From the NCBI GenBank assembly GCA_945865175.1, contig CAMBDA010000001.1, positions 142,778 to 206,777 on the forward strand: a stretch of DNA of 64,000 nt, written 5' to 3'. Positions 1 to 11,828 of this stretch are shown here, one piece after another. Numbering within the stretch: position 1 is the first letter of the stretch; every line of letters starts with the position of its first letter. Below the pieces are notes generated by a model. That model saw nothing but the letters and a program-made list of their open reading frames with translations. It was not told the DNA's origin and made no database searches. The stretch comes from an uncultured Prevotellaceae bacterium (GTDB lineage Bacteria > Bacteroidota > Bacteroidia > Bacteroidales > Bacteroidaceae). Made by a program: the position numbers and the translations under genes.

Positions 1-295
1 CGCCACGCTTGGCATCTGCGATGATGAACTGGTCGGGATGATGCTGACGCAGATAGGCGACGGTCTTCTCGAAGGCTACCCAGCCCCTCACGCCCATGCT
101 TTCATAGAAGGCAAGGTTGGGCTTGTAGGCCACGCAGTAGGGTGCGGTGGCATCGATAATGGCCTTGTTGAAACTGAAGATGGGGTCTTCCTCCTGCAAC
201 AGGCAGGCAGGGAGCTTGCGGATGTCGGCATCCAGCCCCACGCAAAGGAAACTCTGTTTCCGGCGTATGTGCTCAAAAATCTGTTCTTTTGTCAT
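1..295 (-). CDS. pyrF: Orotidine 5'-phosphate decarboxylase, N-terminal part (runs off window)
   Basis: The protein would decarboxylate OMP to UMP, the last step of de novo pyrimidine synthesis in the cytoplasm. Only the first 98 residues are inside the window. They read [20 protein letters not shown] and continue with an LDADIRKLP segment, YKPNLAFYE, and IIADAKRG at the window edge; DAKRG is the family's catalytic Asp-Ala-Lys motif. This ORF is short in the window and has a frame distinct from the overlapping shadow ORFs. Its ATG overlaps the TGA stop of prfA (ATGA), so the two are probably translationally coupled. It is the third gene of a purM-prfA-pyrF operon. The identification is firm although the C-terminal half is not seen. 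Confidence 0.93.
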   Translation of the reverse strand, partial: MTKEQIFEHIRRKQSFLCVGLDADIRKLPACLLQEEDPIFSFNKAIIDATAPYCVAYKPNLAFYESMGVRGWVAFEKTVAYLRQHHPDQFIIADAKRG

Positions 296-1392
296 AGTTC
301 ACTCTCCTTCATTCGTTCAGCATTCTCAGCCACAATCAGGTGGTCGATACAATCCTGAATCTGCCCGTCCATGAATGCCGAAAGGTTATAGATGGTATAA
401 TTGATGCGATGGTCGGTGATGCGACCCTGCGGATAGTTGTAGGTACGTATTTTGGCCGAGCGGTCGCCCGTAGAAACCATGGTCTTGCGACGGCTGGCAA
501 TATCGTCGATATACTTCTGGTGCTCCTTGTCATAGATGAAGGTGCGCAGGCGTGCCAGGGCACGCTCCTTGTTCTTGGGCTGGTCGCGCGTTTCGGTACA
601 CTCCACCAGGATTTCCTCCTCCAGACCCGTATTCGGATTGCGCCACATATAGCGGGCACGCACACCCGACTCCACCTTGTTCACATTCTGGCCACCGGCA
701 CCGCTGCTGCGGAAGGTGTCCCACTTGATGGCACCCTCATTGATTTCCACATCAAAAGCCTCTGCCTCGGGCAGCACAGCCACCGTGGCCGCACTGGTGT
801 GCACACGTCCCTGGGTCTCGGTGGCCGGCACGCGCTGTACACGATGCACACCGCTCTCGTACTTGAGAATGCCATAGACACCTTCGCCCGTGACGCTGAA
901 CACAATCTCCTTATAGCCGCCGGCTGCACCCTCGCTGAAGCTGCTGACAGCCATTTTCCAGCCTTTCTGTTCGATATACTTCGAGTACATGCGGAAAAGG
1001 TCTCCTGCAAAGAGGGCGGCCTCATCCCCACCCGTTCCGCCGCGTATCTCCATGATGACGTTCTTGTCATCCTCGGGGTCGGCCGGAATGAGCAGAAGCT
1101 TTATCTCCTCCTCCAGTTGGGGGATGCGTGCCTCGCTCTCGTTGAGCTCCTGACGCAGCATGTCCTTGGTCTCTGCATCGTCCTCCATGGCCATCATCTC
1201 CTTGGCATCCTCGATATTCTGGAGCAGGCCCACATATTCCTTGCGTGCCTCCACGATGCGGCCCAGGTCCTTATATTCCTTGGTAAGCTTCACGTAGCGC
1301 TTCTGGTCGGCAATCACCGCTGGGTCGGTGATGAGTGTGCTCACCTCCTCATAACGTGAAACCAGTCCTTCCAATCTGTCTAACAGTTCCAT
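292..1392 (-). CDS. prfA: Peptide chain release factor 1
   Basis: RF1 recognises UAA and UAG stop codons and triggers peptidyl-tRNA hydrolysis on the ribosome. The 366-residue length is typical for the family. The codon-recognition tripeptide PAT is in [13 protein letters not shown], and the catalytic GGQ loop is in [17 protein letters not shown]. The start [17 protein letters not shown] fits the usual N terminus. It lies 42 nt downstream of purM and overlaps pyrF by four bases, so it sits in the middle of a three-gene operon. PAT (RF1) rather than SPF (RF2) separates it from prfB. Confidence 0.97.
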   Translation of the reverse strand: MELLDRLEGLVSRYEEVSTLITDPAVIADQKRYVKLTKEYKDLGRIVEARKEYVGLLQNIEDAKEMMAMEDDAETKDMLRQELNESEARIPQLEEEIKLLLIPADPEDDKNVIMEIRGGTGGDEAALFAGDLFRMYSKYIEQKGWKMAVSSFSEGAAGGYKEIVFSVTGEGVYGILKYESGVHRVQRVPATETQGRVHTSAATVAVLPEAEAFDVEINEGAIKWDTFRSSGAGGQNVNKVESGVRARYMWRNPNTGLEEEILVECTETRDQPKNKERALARLRTFIYDKEHQKYIDDIASRRKTMVSTGDRSAKIRTYNYPQGRITDHRINYTIYNLSAFMDGQIQDCIDHLIVAENAERMKESEL

Positions 1393-1434
1393 GTAATATT
1401 CTTTCTCACATTTCTTTATAGTCCCGGACCCCGT

Positions 1435-2601
1435 CTAGTACGTGAAGGTTCCATACTCGCTCTGGATGAGCAGGCTCTTCCTGCCCTCCTCGATATGTCC
1501 CACCACCTGTGCGTCGATATGGAACGAGCGGCTGATGGCAATGACCTGGTCGGCCACCTCGGGACGCACATAAATCTCCATGCGATGACCCATGTTGAAG
1601 ACCTTGTACATCTCGCTCCAGTCGGTCTGGCTCTCCTCCTGAATGGTCTTGAAAAGGGGAGGAATGGGGAACATGTTGTCCTTGATGACACGGCAGTTGT
1701 CGCTGACAAAATGCAGCACCTTGGTCTGGGCACCGCCTGTACAGTGGACCATGCCATGGATTTCGGGGCGCAGTTCATCCAGCAGTTTCTTGATGACAGG
1801 AGCATAGGTACGGGTGGGCGAAAGCACCATCTTGCCGGCTGTGAGCGGGCAGTCCGCAATGACATCGTCCAGACGCTTTGTGCCGCTATAGACAAGTTCC
1901 TCGGGCACTGCATGGTCATAGCTCTCGGGGTATTTCTGCGCCAGATACTTGGCAAACACATCATGACGGGCACTGGTGAGACCGTTGCTGCCCATACCTC
2001 CGTTGTATTCCTTTTCGTAGGTGGCCTGTCCGCTGCTGCTCAGGCCCACAATCACATCTCCGGGTCGGATATTGGCATTGTTGATGACATCGCTGCGCTT
2101 CATGCGGCAGGTGACAGTGCTGTCCACGATGATGGTGCGCACCAGGTCGCCCACATCGGCCGTCTCGCCACCGGTGCCATAGATACCGATGCCCATTTCG
2201 CGCAATTCCTGCATCAGCTGGTCGGTGCCATTGATGATGGCGCTTATCACCTCACCGGGAATGAGCATCTTGTTGCGGCCGATGGTGCTGCTCACCAGAA
2301 TATTGTCCACCGCACCCACACAGAGCAGGTCGTCGGTGTTCATCACCAGCGCATCCTGAGCAATCCCCTTCCACACGCTCAGGTCGCCCGTCTCGCGCCA
2401 ATACATGTAAGCAAGGCTGGACTTGGTGCCCGCCCCGTCGGCATGCATGATGTTGCAATACTCAGGGTCTCCACCCAGTATGTCAGGGATAATCTTGCAG
2501 AAGGCCTGCGGGAAAATGCCCTTGTCTATATTCTTTATGGCGTTGTGCACATCCTCCTTGGCTGCGCTCACGCCGCGCATCATATAGCGTTTGTTATTCA
2601 T
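1435..2601 (-). CDS. purM: Phosphoribosylformylglycinamidine cyclo-ligase (AIR synthase)
   Basis: This enzyme closes the imidazole ring (FGAM to AIR, ATP-dependent) in purine synthesis. The 388 residues belong to the PurM/PurL/SelD ATP-binding superfamily. Visible signatures are HADGAGTKSSLAY, the NTDDLLCVGA segment with its acidic pair, and GIYGTGGETADVGD. The C-terminal part includes VFNMGHRMEIYV, typical of the AIRS C domain. The start MNNKRYMMRGVSA is preceded by a clear Bacteroidetes promoter. Its length exceeds the approximately 345 residues of enterobacterial PurM, which I recall as normal for Bacteroidales. It is the first gene of the operon with prfA and pyrF. Confidence 0.93.
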   Translation of the reverse strand: MNNKRYMMRGVSAAKEDVHNAIKNIDKGIFPQAFCKIIPDILGGDPEYCNIMHADGAGTKSSLAYMYWRETGDLSVWKGIAQDALVMNTDDLLCVGAVDNILVSSTIGRNKMLIPGEVISAIINGTDQLMQELREMGIGIYGTGGETADVGDLVRTIIVDSTVTCRMKRSDVINNANIRPGDVIVGLSSSGQATYEKEYNGGMGSNGLTSARHDVFAKYLAQKYPESYDHAVPEELVYSGTKRLDDVIADCPLTAGKMVLSPTRTYAPVIKKLLDELRPEIHGMVHCTGGAQTKVLHFVSDNCRVIKDNMFPIPPLFKTIQEESQTDWSEMYKVFNMGHRMEIYVRPEVADQVIAISRSFHIDAQVVGHIEEGRKSLLIQSEYGTFTY

Positions 2602-2631
2602 TTATGTTGAAATAATATATATTATTGGGTG

Positions 2632-2663
2632 CAAAGATAATACTATTCTACGACATGGGCAAA
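2632..2663 (-). promoter_or_regulatory. Bacteroidetes-type promoter of the purM-prfA-pyrF operon
   Basis: Read on the minus strand, TTTG at 2663-2660 is followed after exactly 20 bp by TATCTTTG at 2639-2632, matching the TTTG / TAnnTTTG consensus. The leader to the purM ATG is about 30 nt. A short inverted repeat, GCAAAC-tgt-GTTTGC (2659-2673), overlaps the -33 element and could be an operator. Confidence 0.75.
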
Positions 2664-2715
2664 CTGTGTTTGCTCTTTTTGACAATTTTGGGGTTATTTA
2701 GGACAAACAACACAA

Positions 2716-2745
2716 TGAGGCGGACACCTTGCAGCGTCCGCCTCA
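2716..2745 (-). terminator. Intrinsic terminator of the beta-galactosidase gene
   Basis: A perfect 10-bp stem (TGAGGCGGAC with GTCCGCCTCA) and a 10-nt loop lies just after the stop of the beta-galactosidase gene. On the minus strand it is followed by the T-rich tract TTGTGTTGTTTGT. Confidence 0.75.
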
Positions 2746-2767
2746 CATTATGACAGGTCAGCTACGG

Positions 2768-5932
<3,165 letters not shown>

Positions 5933-5985
5933 TTAAAATGGTATTACAATTACATTATTTATATATAACAGTGTCATTCCTGCTA

Positions 5986-6010
5986 CAAAAGTAATCAATT
6001 CACGTGAATT
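5986..6010 (-). promoter_or_regulatory. Promoter -7 box and palindromic operator candidate of the beta-galactosidase gene
   Basis: On the minus strand TACTTTTG (5993-5986) matches the -7 consensus TAnnTTTG. Immediately upstream, in the -33/-7 spacer, is a perfect 14-bp palindrome, AATTCACGTGAATT (5997-6010). A -33 element is only weakly present. A palindrome in the spacer is a classical repressor position. Confidence 0.5.
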
Positions 6011-6094
6011 AAAGAAGTTTTTTTTGGCATATTTCACGATTATCCACAAAAAAAGACTACCTTTACACACCAGAAGCAGCAAAAAAGAGCCAGC

Positions 6095-6859
6095 ATGCAG
6101 TTTACAAATACGCATTCAGCACACTGGTGCACCACATTTCTCCAACACGTGCATGACCTGACGGATGAAATCATCTTGCCACGCCGCTGTCCCGTATGCG
6201 GAACCGTGATGCACGCCCATGAACAGGTGGTATGCGGATGCTGCCTTGCGCTGATTCCCTACACGCACTTCGGGTCTGCCCTCGACAACATCATGATAAG
6301 GACACTGTGGCCACAAGCACCCATCGAGCGGGCCACTAGCCTTTTCTACTACCGTCCCCTCTCGGGCAGCAGGAAATTAATCATCGACATCAAATACCAC
6401 CATTGCGCCCGACTGGCAGAACGGCTGGGGGAAATGGCCGCAATGATGCTATGCAGGGAATGGGACGATGCTGGTGTGGATGCCATTGTGGCCGTGCCCA
6501 TCCACTGGAGAAAGAAAATGAAGCGTGGCTATAACCAGGCAGAGCGGATTGCCAGAGGCATCGGCCGCACATACGGACTGCCCGTGGTGGGAGGCATGCT
6601 CAGGCGCAACCGGCTTGGCATCTCGCAAACCAGACTGAACGAGGCGGAACGAAAGGCCAATGCAACAAACATCTATCATGCCACCGTGCCCCCGGAATGG
6701 AGGGGCCGCCACCTGATGATTGTGGATGATGTGTGTACCACAGGCGCCACTCTCACAGCATGCGCCCATGCACTGCTGGCCGCTGACCCCACATTGCGCA
6801 TAAGCTGCTTCACAATGGCCTTTTCGGGGGATTGTCTATCATATAGAAAGCAGAAATGA
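6095..6859 (+). CDS. ComF family phosphoribosyltransferase-like protein
   Basis: This 254-residue cytoplasmic protein has the ComF/GntX layout. An N-terminal zinc-ribbon (CPVC at 32-35 and CGCC at 47-50) comes first, then the family block VAVPIHWRKKMKRGYNQAE (133-150), and then the PRPP-binding loop VDDVCTTGAT (210-219). ComF proteins are linked to DNA uptake in some bacteria, but the substrate is not established in Bacteroidetes and no other competence gene is nearby. It is divergent from the beta-galactosidase gene. The start at 6095 gives the usual short lead before the zinc ribbon. Confidence 0.88.
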   Translation: MQFTNTHSAHWCTTFLQHVHDLTDEIILPRRCPVCGTVMHAHEQVVCGCCLALIPYTHFGSALDNIMIRTLWPQAPIERATSLFYYRPLSGSRKLIIDIKYHHCARLAERLGEMAAMMLCREWDDAGVDAIVAVPIHWRKKMKRGYNQAERIARGIGRTYGLPVVGGMLRRNRLGISQTRLNEAERKANATNIYHATVPPEWRGRHLMIVDDVCTTGATLTACAHALLAADPTLRISCFTMAFSGDCLSYRKQK

Positions 6860-6900
6860 TAACAAAATGTAATCTTTTGCGCATTTTTTCTGACAGATTA

Positions 6901-6931
6901 TTGCAAAAATCAGCAAAAAGCAGTAACTTTG
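6901..6931 (+). promoter_or_regulatory. Bacteroidetes-type promoter of gdhA
   Basis: TTG at 6901-6903, 20 bp spacer, then TAACTTTG at 6924-6931. The leader to the gdhA ATG is about 50 nt. Confidence 0.75.
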
Positions 6932-6983
6932 CCCCCGAAAACAAATTACCAACATTAAATATTCACTAACCAAACAGCCAACA

Positions 6984-8321
6984 ATGGACGCAAAAAAAGT
7001 GTTAGAAGACCTGAAAAGGCGTTTTCCCAATGAGCCTGAATACCACCAGGCAGTAGAAGAAGTGCTCGCAACTATCGAAGAAGAGTACAACAAACATCCC
7101 GAATTTGACAAGGTGAACCTCATCGAACGTCTGTGCATCCCCGACCGCATCTACCAGTTCCGCGTGAGCTGGATGGACGACAAGGGGCAGATTCAGACCA
7201 ACATGGGCTACCGCATCCAGCATAACAACGTGATTGGCCCCTACAAGGGCGGCATCCGTTTCCACAAGAGCGTGAACCTGAGCATCCTCAAGTTCCTGGC
7301 CTTTGAACAGACCTTCAAGAACTCGCTCACCACACTGCCCATGGGCGGTGCCAAGGGAGGTTCCGACTTCAGCCCCCGCGGCAAGAGCAATGCCGAAGTG
7401 ATGCGTTTCTGCCAGGCCTTCATGACCGAGCTCACCCGACACATCGGCCCCGACACAGACGTACCTGCCGGTGACATCGGTGTAGGTGGTCGCGAGGTAG
7501 GCTACATGTTCGGCATGTACAAGAAACTCACCCACGAATTCAGCGGCGTATTCACAGGCAAGGGTCTGGAATTCGGCGGTTCCCTCATCCGCCCCGAGGC
7601 TACAGGCTACGGCAACGTGTACTTCCTCATGGAGATGCTCAAGACCAAGGGTACCGACCTGAAGGGCAAGACCGTGCTCATTTCCGGTGCCGGCAACGTG
7701 GCCCAGTACACTGCCGAGAAAGTGCTCCAGCTGGGCGGCAAAGTGCTGACCATGAGCGACTCTGACGGCTACATCTACGATGCCGACGGTATCGACCGCA
7801 AAAAGCTGGACTACATCATGGAACTGAAGAACATCTACCGCGGACGCATCAAGGAATATGTGGAGCAGTACCCCACCGCCAAGTATGTCGAGGGCATGAA
7901 GCCCTGGTTTGAGAAAGCCGACATCGCACTGCCCTCGGCCACACAGAACGAAATCAACGAAGAGGCAGCCAAGGCACTGGTGGCCAATGGCGTAATGGCC
8001 GTGAGCGAAGGTGCCAACATGCCCACCACCCCCGAAGCCATCCGCGTGTTCCAGGAGGCCAAGATACTGTATGCACCTGGCAAGGCAGCCAATGCCGGCG
8101 GTGTGTCGGTGAGCGGACTGGAGATGTCGCAAAACTCAGAGCGTCTGAGCTGGACCAGCGAGGAAGTGGACAGCCGTCTGCACGCCATTATGGAGAATAT
8201 CCACCAGAACTGCGTGAAGTACGGTACCGAGCCCGATGGCTATGTCAACTACGTGAAGGGTGCCAACGTGGCAGGCTTCATGAAGGTGGCCAAGGCCATG
8301 ATGGCGCAGGGCGTCCTCTAA
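6984..8321 (+). CDS. gdhA: NAD(P)-dependent glutamate dehydrogenase
   Basis: The enzyme reductively aminates 2-oxoglutarate to glutamate, a main ammonia assimilation route in gut Bacteroidales. The 445 residues match the hexameric class. The substrate segment PYKGGIRFHKSVN is at about 87-99, and the catalytic lysine is K124 in LPMGGAKGG. The Rossmann fingerprint ISGAGNVAQYTAE is followed by TMSDSDGYI, and the C terminus carries NAGGVSVSGLEMSQN. Coenzyme preference cannot be decided by eye. The gene has its own promoter and a hairpin after the stop, so it is probably monocistronic. Confidence 0.97.
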   Translation: MDAKKVLEDLKRRFPNEPEYHQAVEEVLATIEEEYNKHPEFDKVNLIERLCIPDRIYQFRVSWMDDKGQIQTNMGYRIQHNNVIGPYKGGIRFHKSVNLSILKFLAFEQTFKNSLTTLPMGGAKGGSDFSPRGKSNAEVMRFCQAFMTELTRHIGPDTDVPAGDIGVGGREVGYMFGMYKKLTHEFSGVFTGKGLEFGGSLIRPEATGYGNVYFLMEMLKTKGTDLKGKTVLISGAGNVAQYTAEKVLQLGGKVLTMSDSDGYIYDADGIDRKKLDYIMELKNIYRGRIKEYVEQYPTAKYVEGMKPWFEKADIALPSATQNEINEEAAKALVANGVMAVSEGANMPTTPEAIRVFQEAKILYAPGKAANAGGVSVSGLEMSQNSERLSWTSEEVDSRLHAIMENIHQNCVKYGTEPDGYVNYVKGANVAGFMKVAKAMMAQGVL

Positions 8322-8355
8322 AGCGTATCATCCGTCTTTTCCTGTACATACATGC

Positions 8356-8393
8356 TCAGCCGTCTCTAGGGTCAGTGCCCCAGAGGCGGCTGA
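8356..8393 (+). terminator. Hairpin after gdhA
   Basis: TCAGCCG (8356-8362) pairs with CGGCTGA (8387-8393), with further pairing of CTCT and AGAG inside. No strong T-tract follows, so it may act as an mRNA-stabilising hairpin instead of a classical terminator. Confidence 0.45.
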
Positions 8394-8420
8394 AATTGCC
8401 TCATAAAAACCTATTATCCT

Positions 8421-11414
8421 ATGACACTGAAAGATACATCCTTCGTAGATCTCATGCTCCGGCGTGTGTGCAACGTATTGCTCGTGGCCAATCCCTACGA
8501 TGCCTTCATGCTGGAAGACGACGGACGCATCGACGAGAAGATTTTCTCGGAATATGCCCGACTGGGCCTGCGCTTCCCACCCCGCTTCATCCAGGTGGCC
8601 AGCATGGAAGAGGCCGAGGTGCAGATGGCCCAGGGCAACATTGACCTGGTCATCTGTATGCCTGCCGCCGAAAACAACAATGTGTTCCAGATTGCCCGCA
8701 GCATCAAGGAAGAACATGCCACCACCCCCATCGTTGTGCTCACGCCCTTCAGCCACGGCATCACCCGCCGCATGCAGAACGAGGACCTTTCTGCCTTTGA
8801 ATATGTGTTCTGCTGGCTGGGCAACACAGAGCTGCTGCTCTCCATCATCAAGCTGATTGAGGACAAGATGAATCTGGAGCACGACATACAGAGCGCCGGC
8901 GTACAGATGATTATGGTGGTGGAGGACAGCATCCGCTTCTATTCCAGCATTCTGCCCAGCCTGTACAAGTTTGTGCTGCAGCAGAGTCTGGAGTTTTCCA
9001 CCGAGGCACTGAACACCTCGCTGGAGACACTGCGCATGAGAGGCCGCCCCAAGATTGTGCTGGCCCGCAACTATGAGGAAGCTTGGGACCTGTACAGCCG
9101 TTTTGCCGACAACACCCTGGGTGTCATCAGTGACTGCAGGTTCCCCATGGACGCATCCTCCACAGAAAAGGCACCTGATGCAGGCTACAAGCTGCTCAGC
9201 GCCATTCGGGCACACGACCCCTATATCCCGCTCATCATGGACTCCAGCGAAAGCGGCAACATCGACCTGGCCAAGCGCTGCCATGCCCACTTCATCGACA
9301 AGAACTCCAAAAAGATGGACGTAGACCTGCGCGAGCGACTCAACAACTTCTTCGGATTCGGTGACTTTGTGTTCCGCAATCCCGACACCATGGAGGAAAC
9401 CGTGAGGATACGCAACCTCAAGGACCTGCAGAACCACATCATGACCGTGCCGGCCAAAAGCCTGCTCTACCATATCACCCACAACAATGTGAGCCGATGG
9501 CTGGCCAGCCGTGCCCTGTTTCCCATCGCTGAATTCCTGCGCGGCATCACCTGGGAGAGCCTGAAGGACGTGGATGCCCACCGCCAGATTATCTTCGACG
9601 CCATTGTGGCCTACCGAAGAATGAAAAACCAGGGCGTTGTGGCTGTATTCCAGCGTGAAAGGTTTGACCAATACAGCAATTTCGCACGCATCGGAGACGG
9701 TTCGCTGGGCGGCAAGGGACGTGGCCTGGCTTTTATCGACCACATCCTGATGCGCCATTCCGACTTGAACACCATTCAAGGCGTGCATGTGAAGATACCC
9801 AAGACGGTGGTGCTCTGCACGGATGTCTTCGACGAGTTCATGGACACCAACGACCTTTATGCACCCGCCCTCAGCGACAAGCCCGACGAGGAGATTCTGC
9901 AACATTTCCTCCGTGCACGTCTGCCCATCCGCCTGCTGGCCGACCTGGAAGCCTTCCTCCAGGTGGTGGACCACCCCATCGCCATTCGCAGCAGCAGCCT
10001 GCTCGAGGACAGCCACTACCAGCCTTTTGCCGGCGTGTACAGCACCTACATGATTCCCTATGTGGCCGACAAATACGACCGACTGTCGATGCTCTCGGAT
10101 GCCATCAAGGCAGTGTACGCCAGCGTATTCTACCGCAGTAGCAAGGACTACATGACAGCCACCAGCAACGTAATCGACCAGGAGAAGATGGCCATTATCC
10201 TGCAGGAAGTGGTGGGGCAACAGCACGGGTCACGATTCTATCCCGTCATCAGCGGTGTGGCCCGCAGCATCAACTATTACCCCATCGGCGACGAGAAAGC
10301 CGAAGAAGGGACGGTGAACCTGGCCCTGGGCCTGGGCAAGTATATCGTGGACGGCGGACAGAGCCTGCGCGTGTGTCCTGCCCATCCCAACAAGGTGCTG
10401 CAGATGAGCGAGATGGAAATCGCCCTGCGCGACACGCAGACCCACTTCCTGGCACTGGACATGGAAAACCTGCAGGACGGACGGCTCAACTTCATGAAGG
10501 ACGATGGTTTCAATCTGCGCCGCTGGCCTGTGCGTGAGGCAGAGAAGGACGGCACATTGCCCTGGATATGCAGCACCTACGACCCCATCGACCAATGCAT
10601 CTACGACGGCTACTACGAAGGGCGCAACCGCAAGATCATCTCCTTTGCCGGCGTACTCCAGAACGGTGTGTTCCCGCTCCCCGAACTGATGCGCAAAGTG
10701 CTCCAGTACGGCCAGGAAGAGATGCGAAGGCCCGTGGAGATTGAGTTTGCAGCCAATCTGAACCCCGACAAGACAGGCGAGTTCTACCTGCTGCAGATAC
10801 GCCCCATGGTGGACAACCGCATGGAGCTGGACGAGGACCTCGCACAGATTGCCGACGACCGATGCATCCTGCGTTCCCACAGCGCCATCGGACATGGAGT
10901 CTTCACCGACATACAGGACATCGTATATGTGAAAACCACCGACTACACACCCAGCCACAACCCGCAGATTGCCGAGGAAATAGAGCGCATCAACCGCGCC
11001 TTCATGCAGCAGCGCAGCCAGCAGCCACAGGGCGAGGACAACAGCAACAACTCGTCCTACCTGCTCATCGGTCCCGGACGGTGGGGCAGCAGCGACCCAT
11101 GGCTGGGCATCCCCGTGAAGTGGCCGCATATCAGTGCAGCACAGGTCATCGTGGAAGCAGGGCTCAGCAATTTCCAGGTGGACCCCAGCCAGGGCACCCA
11201 TTTCTTCCAGAACCTCACCAGCCTGGGGGTGTGCTACCTCACCATCAACGCCTTCTGCGGGGACGGCATCTATCGGGAAGACATCCTCAATCAGATACCG
11301 GCAGTCCAGGAGACCGCCCACGTGCGCCACGTGCGCCTGCCCCAACCGCTTGTGATTAAGGTGGACGGCAGCAAGAAAGAGGGCGTAGTCATGACGGAAG
11401 TGTGTGCCAACTGA
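8421..11414 (+). CDS. Two receiver-like domains fused to a PEP synthase-type ATP-binding domain
   Basis: The 997-residue protein begins with a receiver-like domain (about 14-120: NVLLVANPYDAF, DLVICMP, PIVVLTPF). A second follows (about 160-310: MIMVVEDS, GVISDCRFPMD, HFIDKNSKK). From about 420 it resembles the nucleotide-binding part of PEP synthase/PPDK: GDGSLGGKGRGLAFID, HPIAIRSSSLLED, QPFAGVYSTY, then FYLLQIRPMVDN. I see neither the swivelling phosphohistidine domain (TGGxxSHxAI-like) nor the PEP-binding barrel, so PEP synthase activity is unlikely. The C terminus contains GPGRWGSSDPWLGIPV. It could be a signalling or phosphotransfer protein of unknown role. It stands downstream of gdhA with its own terminator. 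Confidence 0.8.
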   Translation: MTLKDTSFVDLMLRRVCNVLLVANPYDAFMLEDDGRIDEKIFSEYARLGLRFPPRFIQVASMEEAEVQMAQGNIDLVICMPAAENNNVFQIARSIKEEHATTPIVVLTPFSHGITRRMQNEDLSAFEYVFCWLGNTELLLSIIKLIEDKMNLEHDIQSAGVQMIMVVEDSIRFYSSILPSLYKFVLQQSLEFSTEALNTSLETLRMRGRPKIVLARNYEEAWDLYSRFADNTLGVISDCRFPMDASSTEKAPDAGYKLLSAIRAHDPYIPLIMDSSESGNIDLAKRCHAHFIDKNSKKMDVDLRERLNNFFGFGDFVFRNPDTMEETVRIRNLKDLQNHIMTVPAKSLLYHITHNNVSRWLASRALFPIAEFLRGITWESLKDVDAHRQIIFDAIVAYRRMKNQGVVAVFQRERFDQYSNFARIGDGSLGGKGRGLAFIDHILMRHSDLNTIQGVHVKIPKTVVLCTDVFDEFMDTNDLYAPALSDKPDEEILQHFLRARLPIRLLADLEAFLQVVDHPIAIRSSSLLEDSHYQPFAGVYSTYMIPYVADKYDRLSMLSDAIKAVYASVFYRSSKDYMTATSNVIDQEKMAIILQEVVGQQHGSRFYPVISGVARSINYYPIGDEKAEEGTVNLALGLGKYIVDGGQSLRVCPAHPNKVLQMSEMEIALRDTQTHFLALDMENLQDGRLNFMKDDGFNLRRWPVREAEKDGTLPWICSTYDPIDQCIYDGYYEGRNRKIISFAGVLQNGVFPLPELMRKVLQYGQEEMRRPVEIEFAANLNPDKTGEFYLLQIRPMVDNRMELDEDLAQIADDRCILRSHSAIGHGVFTDIQDIVYVKTTDYTPSHNPQIAEEIERINRAFMQQRSQQPQGEDNSNNSSYLLIGPGRWGSSDPWLGIPVKWPHISAAQVIVEAGLSNFQVDPSQGTHFFQNLTSLGVCYLTINAFCGDGIYREDILNQIPAVQETAHVRHVRLPQPLVIKVDGSKKEGVVMTEVCAN

Positions 11415-11458
11415 CGAGCGGAGCAAGTGCAAAGGCCAAAATCATTTGGGACAAAAAA

Positions 11459-11491
11459 ACAAGGGGAAAAGTAATGTTCTTTTCCCTTTGT
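11459..11491 (+). terminator. Intrinsic terminator after the PEP synthase-like gene
   Basis: A 13-bp stem with one G-T pair (ACAAGGGGAAAAG with CTTTTCCCTTTGT) and a 7-nt loop is followed by TTGTTGATTT. It insulates the B12 operon from upstream transcription. Confidence 0.75.
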
Positions 11492-11569
11492 TTGTTGATT
11501 TCACGCGGCCGGAACGGCATGTATATAAGCATTCATCAAACAAAAATAGCGCATTTTTTGCAAAAACGC

Positions 11570-11600
11570 TTTGTGGTTTCGCAAAATAGAGATAACTTTG
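11570..11600 (+). promoter_or_regulatory. Promoter of the cobalamin-uptake operon
   Basis: TTTG at 11570-11573, 19 bp spacer, TAACTTTG at 11593-11600. Transcription would start a few bases before the cobalamin riboswitch. Confidence 0.8.
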
Positions 11601-11603
11601 CAG

Positions 11604-11800
11604 CGTCAGAGTGGATAAGGGAATTGGGTGTGAATCCCGAACTGTCCCGCAGCTGTAACTCTCAATCCAAATCTGCTAGGGAGATTCGAGCCACTTGGAG
11701 CCTGGAAAAGGCGAAAGGGAAGGTGCCCGAAACAGAGAGAGAAGTCAGAAGACCTGCCACCCGTAGACAACAGTGAGCGTTTCACGGACCGAGGAGAACG
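11604..11800 (+). ncRNA. Cobalamin riboswitch
   Basis: The leader carries the conserved cobalamin-aptamer landmarks in order. AAGGGAATTGGGTGTGAATCCC is the first, here at about 11616-11637. CTGTCCCGCAGCTGTAACT follows, then GCCACTTGGAGCC, and then the B12 box AGTCAGAAGACCTGCCAC at 11743-11760. It sits between a strong promoter and the DUF4465 start. In Bacteroidetes such elements switch B12-uptake genes off when cobalamin is plentiful. The following sequence (11761-11828) has no clear terminator, so control of translation initiation is the likelier mode. Outer borders are approximate. Confidence 0.92.
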
Positions 11801-11828
11801 TGATTAACAACAAATATTAGCAAAGACA

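Noticed and set aside
340..1359. 339-codon open frame on the plus strand
   Set aside because: Antisense to prfA, which has clear GGQ and PAT motifs.
8328..10226. 632-codon open frame on the minus strand
   Set aside because: It lies antisense to the PEP synthase-like gene, its translation is rich in His/Val/Gly/Ala with no domain, and GC-rich codon use opens such shadows throughout this window.
8421..11414. Calling the 997-residue protein phosphoenolpyruvate synthase (ppsA)
   Set aside because: The phosphohistidine domain and PEP-binding barrel are not visible, and two receiver-like domains are present instead.
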